Origin: Treponema sp.
GTDB taxonomy: Bacteria; Spirochaetota; Spirochaetia; Treponematales; Treponemataceae
Assembly: GCA_016287815.1 (NCBI GenBank)
Contig: JAEEWW010000005.1
Span: 1 to 64,000, forward strand
DNA: 64,000 nt
Reading direction: 5' to 3'
Shown here piece after piece: positions 58,699 through 64,000 of this stretch (position 1 is the stretch's first letter; each line of letters begins with the position of its first letter). The translations under genes were made by a program, and so were the position numbers. The notes under the pieces were generated by a model. The model worked only from the letters and a program-made list of their open reading frames with translations. It made no database searches and had not been told where the DNA came from.

Positions 58699-61026
58699 TT
58701 ACTCTGTAAAGGTCTTAATCAGTTTTTCAACAGCTTCTGCATCGTGGCCGTTTGCCAGAAGCTGTTTTTTATACCAGTCTGTAACACCGGCTGTTGCTTT
58801 CTTAAAGCTTTCCGTGTCAATTTCTTCAGTTTCGACTACAGAAATTATATTGTTTGCCTTCCAGTCTTTAATCAGTTCTTCGCATTCATAGCGGTTTATA
58901 GCACGTTCATAGTCAACGGCTTTGCGGGCGTTTTCGTCAACTATGCGCTTCTGCTCATCGCTTAAGGAATTGTAAACATCTCCGTTCATACAGAAGAAAA
59001 GACAGTCATAGTAAGCATTCCAGAGGGAAATGTACTTCTGTACGCTCTGTACTGAAGCAGAGGCAATTGAAGGTAGAGGATTTTCCTGTCCTTCTACTGT
59101 GTTCTGCTGCAATGCAGTGTATGTTTCGGACCAGTTCATGTTGGTCGCATTTGCTCCCCATGCGCGGTAGGCCTGCATAAGAAGATTGCTTCCTGCTACG
59201 CGGATTTTTAGGCCTGCAAGATCAGCAACGCTTTTTATCGGGCGGCGTGAATTGGTAAGCTGACGGAATCCATTTTCTGCAATTCCAAAGCAATGCAGGT
59301 TTAGGCTTTCAAGGATTTCTTTTAGCTGAGCTCCTGCGTCACCGTCAAATTTTGTATCTGCGTCTTCATAACTTGAATAAATATAAGGAAGTGAAACTAC
59401 GTTAAAACGGTCGTCCAATGCTGAATAAATCAGGTTTGAATGCATTGAAAGCTGTATCGGATCACCTTCACGAAGAGCTGCAATACCATCCGGCTGGCTT
59501 CCGTTTGTCAGCTGATCAGAAAATCCGTCAACAAGGACAGTTACTTTTCCTCCTGTTGATTCTTTCATCAATGCTGCAAAATAACGTCCTGCCTTTGCCC
59601 AGGTACATGTTTCACCCGGAGAGCAGGCAAAATGCCATGTCATAGGTTTCCATTCTACGGTAGCAGGGGCTGCATCTTTTGAAGCATCATACTGTTCACT
59701 GTCGTAAAGGGCAATCTGGCTTCCGTCTCCTGCAATGCTGTTTGCTTTTACAACTGCAACGCTTTGGCGCGGCCAGTAAGTATAGCCGATAAGGACAACA
59801 AGGCTTGCTGCAATCATCGGAAGCACTGCCGTTGAAATTTGATGCAGTGTAACTTTAACTGTATTTTTTATTTTAAGGCTGATTGCAACAAAAAGGTTTA
59901 TTCCGACCGGCGGTGTAACCTGACCAATTGCAAGGTTTACTGTTGCAATGATTCCGAATATGACAGAATTAAATCCAAGCATGCGGCATACAGGAATCAT
60001 TACCGGAATAAAAATGTACATTGCGCTGTTTGCATCGATAAAACATCCTGCAATCAGGAAAATTATGTTGATTACCAGAAGGAAAATGATTTTGTTTGTT
60101 GAAACGGCGGCAAGAATCTGTTCTGCTGCGTTTGAAATCCCAAAAAGGGTACATACATAAGAAAACAGTGTTGCTGAACCGATGATAAGCATGATGCTTC
60201 CTGTAGTCTTTGCAGATTCTACAAGAATGCGAACCAAAGATTTGAAGCTTACTTCACGATAAACGAACATACCTACGATAAGTCCGTAGACTGCTGCAAC
60301 CGCTGCGGCTTCTGTTGGTGTAAATACACCGCCGTAGATTCCGCCAAGAATAATTACCGGCATCAAAAAAGCCCAGGAAGCATCTTTAAATGCATTCCAC
60401 CTTTCTTTTGCGCTTGAACGTGGTTTTGTAGACTGGATATTCTTGCGGTGAACTTCAATCAAAACAACGGCAATTAAAGCAGCTCCCATAAGGATTCCCG
60501 GAAGAATACCTGCCATGAAAAGCTTACCGACATCGTCACCGGTGATTGAAGCATAAACGACATACGCAATACTTGGCGGAATGATGATTGCAATAGAAGA
60601 AGAAGCTGCCATAAGAGCCGTTGCAAAAGGAGCTGAAAAACCGGATTCAATCATGGCCGGAATAAGAATTGCTCCAAGGGCAGCAACGGTAGCTGGCCCC
60701 GAGCCTGAAATTGCTCCAAAAAGACAGGAAACAATTACACAGACGATTGCAATGCCGCCGCGTGTGTGACCGATGCATGAATTTACAAAGGCGATAAGGC
60801 GTTTTGAAATACCGGCTTTAGCCATAATGTTTCCTGCAAGAACAAAGAAAGGAATTGCAAGAAGAAGCGTTTTACTGATGCCGGAATATGTATTTACCGC
60901 AACAACAGAAAGTTTCTGGCCGGCTGCAAGAATGGCGGCAACGGAAGAAGCTCCAAGACAGATTGCAATTGGTACATCGATGATAAGAAGGATAAAGAAA
61001 ACAGAAAAGAGGATTGTCGTAATCAT
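58699..61026 (-). CDS. TRAP transporter DctM permease fused to DctP binding protein
   Basis: A 775-aa fusion. Residues 1 to about 418 are a DctM large permease: VPIAICLGASSV, AIPFFVLAGNIMAKAGIS, GSGPATVAALGAILIPAM and NLAIGQVTPPVGINLFVA. A linker of about 35 residues follows the last helix. From about residue 455 a complete DctP-type binding domain follows: WHFACSPGETCTWAKAGRYFAALMKESTGG, VVSLPYIYSSYEDA, LKIRVAGSNLLMQAYRAWGAN and VEGQENPLPSIAS. The binding protein is normally a separate secreted gene product. The frame is uninterrupted and there is no separate DctP nearby. It overlaps dctQ by four bases. Neighbouring GH105 suggests unsaturated galacturonides as cargo. Confidence 0.92.
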   Translation of the reverse strand: MITTILFSVFFILLIIDVPIAICLGASSVAAILAAGQKLSVVAVNTYSGISKTLLLAIPFFVLAGNIMAKAGISKRLIAFVNSCIGHTRGGIAIVCVIVSCLFGAISGSGPATVAALGAILIPAMIESGFSAPFATALMAASSSIAIIIPPSIAYVVYASITGDDVGKLFMAGILPGILMGAALIAVVLIEVHRKNIQSTKPRSSAKERWNAFKDASWAFLMPVIILGGIYGGVFTPTEAAAVAAVYGLIVGMFVYREVSFKSLVRILVESAKTTGSIMLIIGSATLFSYVCTLFGISNAAEQILAAVSTNKIIFLLVINIIFLIAGCFIDANSAMYIFIPVMIPVCRMLGFNSVIFGIIATVNLAIGQVTPPVGINLFVAISLKIKNTVKVTLHQISTAVLPMIAASLVVLIGYTYWPRQSVAVVKANSIAGDGSQIALYDSEQYDASKDAAPATVEWKPMTWHFACSPGETCTWAKAGRYFAALMKESTGGKVTVLVDGFSDQLTNGSQPDGIAALREGDPIQLSMHSNLIYSALDDRFNVVSLPYIYSSYEDADTKFDGDAGAQLKEILESLNLHCFGIAENGFRQLTNSRRPIKSVADLAGLKIRVAGSNLLMQAYRAWGANATNMNWSETYTALQQNTVEGQENPLPSIASASVQSVQKYISLWNAYYDCLFFCMNGDVYNSLSDEQKRIVDENARKAVDYERAINRYECEELIKDWKANNIISVVETEEIDTESFKKATAGVTDWYKKQLLANGHDAEAVEKLIKTFTE

Positions 61027-61520
61027 TTAGAAGCCTCCTCTTTTTTTGAATTACAAAAGTATTCCAGAAGATTTTCAATAAAATGAAGAATCAGGCATAT
61101 ACCGCAAAGAGGAACAAAAGACCAGAAAATCCAGCGAGGGAGGTGCATTACAAAAGTGTGTTCTCCCTGCAGAAGGCTTGAAATCATGCGGATAAAGCCC
61201 TGCCATGTAAGTACGATACAGTAAATAATACAGATGATGCTTGAAAACAGTTTTTGTGCTGTTTTTTTGCTTCCTGTAAGACGGCTTGAAATAAGAGAAA
61301 GTCCGATAAGTCCGTCATTTTCTCTTGCACAAAGGGCAGCTCCCATTAGCGAAATAAGGACGAACAGGGCAACAACAAGCTCATCTGCAAAGGCCAGTGA
61401 ATGATTTAAAGCAAATCTTCCTATGACATTTGCAAACGTAAAAGCAAGCGTCACAGACATAGTTATTGCCAGAAGGTATTTTTCAATTCGGGCAATCAGT
61501 GGCATGATTTTTTTTAACAT
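61023..61520 (-). CDS. TRAP transporter small permease DctQ
   Basis: A 165-aa protein with four membrane helices in the DctQ pattern (YLLAITMSVTLAFTFANVIGRFALNHSLAFADELVVALFVLISLMGAA, then an Arg/Glu-containing loop CARENDGLIGLSL). It supports the large permease. The start is ATG 61520 behind AGGAG; an in-frame upstream start is not supported. The stop overlaps the DctM-DctP start (ATGA). Confidence 0.9.
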   Translation of the reverse strand: MLKKIMPLIARIEKYLLAITMSVTLAFTFANVIGRFALNHSLAFADELVVALFVLISLMGAALCARENDGLIGLSLISSRLTGSKKTAQKLFSSIICIIYCIVLTWQGFIRMISSLLQGEHTFVMHLPRWIFWSFVPLCGICLILHFIENLLEYFCNSKKEEASK

Positions 61521-61533
61521 GAATTCTCCTATC

Positions 61534-61558
61534 GTCAAGTTTTCAAGACGAACTTGAC
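61534..61558 (-). promoter_or_regulatory. Leader hairpin directly before the dctQ ribosome site
   Basis: GTCAAGTT (61534-61541) and AACTTGAC (61551-61558) form an 8-bp perfect inverted repeat ending four bases before AGGAG of dctQ. It lacks a T-run and could expose or block ribosome loading. The 190-bp region beyond it holds AT-rich promoter-like sequence but no second gene. Confidence 0.45.
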
Positions 61559-61731
61559 AGAATAAAACAACCGGGTTTTAGGCAGATTTTATCTGAAACT
61601 CCTGATTTTTTTTTACGTTATATTTTACAGGATAAAATAGGAAATGAAAATACTTTTATATTGAACTATTTTTTCTGGTTTGACTTTCTTTGCCAGGGAT
61701 TTTATACAAAAATTTGTTTTAGAAGTGGTTT

Positions 61732-62874
61732 TTATTTTAAAAGTCTGTATTCGTTATAGGCCAGAATAAAAGGACCAACGCCTTTAGCGTCGTCTTTTAC
61801 AATCGGTTCGCTCATGTAATATTCAAAAGAGCCGTCGCGGTTCGGACGGTCTTCAGGCCCAAGCCCTGCAACAAGACAGATTCCGCCAAGGCTCATTTTG
61901 CCGTTTTCCGTTACAAGATATTTTGAACAGATTCCTTCAAACGCTTTTTTTGCAGGATTAATATATGCTTTGCTTAAAATTCCTGTTCGCACGGCTTTTA
62001 AAAGCGAGTAGGCAAGAATTGCACTTCCGCTTGTTTCAAGATAGTTAGGAGCTCTTCCACCCATATCAGGAATCTGGAACCACATTCCGCTTTCATCCTG
62101 AAAGTGTAGAATTGAATCCATCAGTTCAACGAAAATATGTTTCAGTTTGTTCCACTGTTCAGAATTTTTGCTTTTTTCCGGGGCTTTGTTTAACGTATCA
62201 AGCAGAGCCATTGAATACCAGCCGATTGAGCGAAGCCAGAAATGTTTTGAAAGGCCTGTTGTCTTGTCTGCCCAGAAAATTTTGCGTGAACTGTCGTAGG
62301 CATGGTAGTAAAGACCATTATCCGTGCAGCGCATTTTTTCGTAAACGGTAAAAAACTGTCTGTAAATATCGTCAGCCCAGTTTATGTCTGTTTCAAACGC
62401 TGCCTGATATTCCATTAAAAACGGCAGAGCCATGTAAAGTCCGTCAAGCCAGACCTGATTTGGATAAATTTTTTTGTGCCAGAAATTGCCTTCCGCCGTG
62501 CGTGGATGAGTTTTCATCTGGTCTTCAAGTTTTGCGGCAGCTTTTTTATATTTTTCCTTTCCGGTAAGTTTGTATAAGGTAATAAGATTTTTGCCGCCGT
62601 TGATTTCGTCTATATTATAATCTTCTTTTTTGTAGCCTGTAATCGTTCCGTCTTCGCTGATTCTGTAATCTTCGTACCAGTCTGCAAATTCAAAATATTT
62701 TTTGTCGCCTGTAGTGCTGTAGATTTCAAGCAGCGCCATAATCATGCAGCCGTCAATATAATCCCAGCCGGATTTTTTACCGGCACGGACTTTTTCAATA
62801 TTCCATACAGGTGCTTCCTGAGTAGAGTTTTTTATGAGTGACTGAATGTATGAATCGATTACCGAAAAATCCAT
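61732..62874 (-). CDS. GH105 unsaturated rhamnogalacturonyl/glucuronyl hydrolase
   Basis: A 380-aa (alpha/alpha)6-barrel enzyme of family GH105 (YteR/RhiN type). The two catalytic Asp residues lie in YNIDEINGGKNL (Asp89) and NQVWLDGLYMALPF (Asp144), matching YteR Asp88 and Asp143. It also has KHFWLRSIGWYSMALLD and the late GTC-free GGICLVAGLG end. It lacks a signal peptide, so it works in the cytoplasm on imported unsaturated disaccharides from pectin. GAGGCG precedes the ATG. The TRAP genes follow on the same strand after 211 bases. Confidence 0.92.
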   Translation of the reverse strand: MDFSVIDSYIQSLIKNSTQEAPVWNIEKVRAGKKSGWDYIDGCMIMALLEIYSTTGDKKYFEFADWYEDYRISEDGTITGYKKEDYNIDEINGGKNLITLYKLTGKEKYKKAAAKLEDQMKTHPRTAEGNFWHKKIYPNQVWLDGLYMALPFLMEYQAAFETDINWADDIYRQFFTVYEKMRCTDNGLYYHAYDSSRKIFWADKTTGLSKHFWLRSIGWYSMALLDTLNKAPEKSKNSEQWNKLKHIFVELMDSILHFQDESGMWFQIPDMGGRAPNYLETSGSAILAYSLLKAVRTGILSKAYINPAKKAFEGICSKYLVTENGKMSLGGICLVAGLGPEDRPNRDGSFEYYMSEPIVKDDAKGVGPFILAYNEYRLLK

Positions 62875-63037
62875 TGACGCCTCGCTTTTTTGCAGTACCT
62901 ATCGCAATAAAATAAAAATTTTGTTACAATAGGATACATTTTGATTATAGATAAAAGCAATATGCTTTTTCCGAAGAAAACTTGCATAAAAAAGGATTTG
63001 CGCAGGTTTAAGTATTCTGTAATTTTAGAGGAATAAT

Positions 63038-64000
63038 ATGTCTGATACAAAGAATGACAGCCGTTTGTTAGTTTGTGCGGCGCTTAATCAGTTTAAAACA
63101 GAAAAAAATCTTGCAGGCGATGATGTAAAGCCTGAATCAATTCCACTGGAAACTCCGCCGAACCCGGAAATGGGTGATATCGGTATGCCGATGTTCATGT
63201 TTGCAAAAACTTTCCGTATGGCTCCTCCTGTAATTGCCCAGAGTGTTGCAAAAATCATTAACGAAAATAAAAATCTTGCAGGAATTGACAGCAGCGCAAT
63301 TGGTGAATTCATCGCTGTTGGCCCTTACGTAAATTTAAAACTGGACAAGGCAAGTGCAGCAAAAACAATTCTTGAACGTATTGTAAATGAAGGCGATAAT
63401 TATGGTTCGTTCAACGAAAAAGGTGAAAAGCCTCTTGCTGGCCGCAAGGTTATGATTGAATATTCCAGTCCGAACACAAATAAGCCGCTTCACCTTGGAC
63501 ACATGCGTAACGATGCCTTGGGCGAAAGTGTAAGCCGCATTCTTAAAAAAGCCGGTGCTGAAGTTTTCAAGGTAAACATCATCAATAATCGCGGTGTTCA
63601 TATCTGTAAATCAATGCTTGCCTATAAACTATTCCATGAGCCTAAAAACGAAACTCCTGAATCGCTTGGAATGAAAGGCGACCATTTTGTAGGCCAATGC
63701 TACGTTGAATTTGATAAATATTCAAAGGAACATCCTGAAGCCGTAAAAGAAGCCGAAGAAATGCTTGTAAAATGGGAGCAGGGCGATAAGGAAGTTCGCG
63801 AACTCTGGCAGAAAATGAACGACTGGACTTTAAACGGCGTTCAGCAGACTTACGACCGCACTGGCGTTTCGTTCGATAAACTTTATTTTGAAAGCGACAC
63901 TTATCTTAAAGGCAAAGACGAAATTCTAAAAGGTCTTGAAAAAGGAATTTTCTTTAAGGCAGAAGACGGTTCTGTTCGTATTGATGTTACCGAAGCTGTC
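63038..64000 (+). CDS. argS: Arginyl-tRNA synthetase, 5' part (runs off the window)
   Basis: The frame is open from ATG 63038 to the end (321 codons, no stop). The N-terminal domain (APPVIAQSVAKIINENKN, then GPYVNLKL) is the tRNA-binding ArgRS domain. The class I signature is EYSSPNTNKPLHLGHMRN, with HLGH as the HIGH motif, followed by AEVFKVNIINNRGVHICKSM. It charges tRNA(Arg) in the cytoplasm. AGAGGA lies at good distance before the ATG. The KMSKS-type loop and anticodon-binding domain lie beyond the window. Confidence 0.95.
   Translation, partial: MSDTKNDSRLLVCAALNQFKTEKNLAGDDVKPESIPLETPPNPEMGDIGMPMFMFAKTFRMAPPVIAQSVAKIINENKNLAGIDSSAIGEFIAVGPYVNLKLDKASAAKTILERIVNEGDNYGSFNEKGEKPLAGRKVMIEYSSPNTNKPLHLGHMRNDALGESVSRILKKAGAEVFKVNIINNRGVHICKSMLAYKLFHEPKNETPESLGMKGDHFVGQCYVEFDKYSKEHPEAVKEAEEMLVKWEQGDKEVRELWQKMNDWTLNGVQQTYDRTGVSFDKLYFESDTYLKGKDEILKGLEKGIFFKAEDGSVRIDVTEAV

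Overview
The window looks like chromosome of a host-associated Treponema or close relative (Spirochaetota). The evidence is a low-GC genome with strong AGGAGG-type ribosome binding sites and regular TTG/GTG starts, a FadL-like outer-membrane barrel of the T. pallidum TP0856 type, a large acidic/TPR protein resembling the spirochaete periplasmic flagellar collar protein FlcA, and many treponemal secreted proteins of unknown function. LuxS, formyl-tetrahydrofolate synthetase, a GH105 pectin-side-chain hydrolase, two anion transporters (TTT and TRAP) and a complete ferrous-iron module suit an anaerobic gut or rumen carbohydrate fermenter. There are no tRNA or rRNA genes, CRISPR arrays or prophage; one non-autonomous mobile element (MITE) is clear.

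Layout. 0-6.3 kb: acyl-CoA ligase (-), luxS (+), purA (-), then a TetR/DUF2271/flavoprotein operon with a visible operator. 6.2-17.5 kb: secreted glycogen-binding-fold protein, giant FlcA-like protein with a CTP-dependent lipid kinase homologue, several secreted or membrane unknowns, U32 peptidase (RlhA-like) and ssb. 17.7-24.3 kb: conserved unknown, orphan hisC, corA preceded by a structured mini-ORF leader and followed by a SUMF1-fold protein, and an overlapping pair of unknowns. 24.4-33.7 kb: citrate synthase, pseudouridine synthase, fhs, thrH, an RpoS-like sigma factor behind a consensus sigma-54 promoter, a YibQ-type deacetylase, tsaD and a short DtxR-type regulator.

33.7-38.9 kb is an iron block: DUF3793 protein, flavodoxin, HMA metallochaperone-like protein, FeoB-associated Cys-rich protein, FeoB and two FeoA proteins. 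The divergent promoters at its two ends share an 18-bp operator-like motif, the natural candidate site for the neighbouring DtxR-type protein. 39-46.6 kb: MITE, TctCBA tricarboxylate transporter, FadL-like porin, intergenic repeats, TrmN6-like methyltransferase and an SNF-family sodium symporter. 46.9-57.1 kb: chemoreceptor, an Opp peptide transporter whose second permease is fused to an ATPase, and a glycine riboswitch controlling an AGCS alanine/glycine symporter. 57.6-64 kb: PgeF-like protein, a TRAP transporter with the DctM permease fused to its DctP binding protein, GH105 hydrolase, and the 5' part of argS running off the end.

The points most worth following are the sigma-54 promoter with paired upstream elements in front of the RpoS-like sigma gene (reminiscent of the Borrelia RpoN-RpoS cascade), the DctM-DctP and OppC-OppD fusions, the corA leader mini-ORF enclosed by a 10-bp perfect inverted repeat, and the five-hairpin intergenic region inside the feo cluster. 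All functional calls come from reading the sequence; no database search was run.
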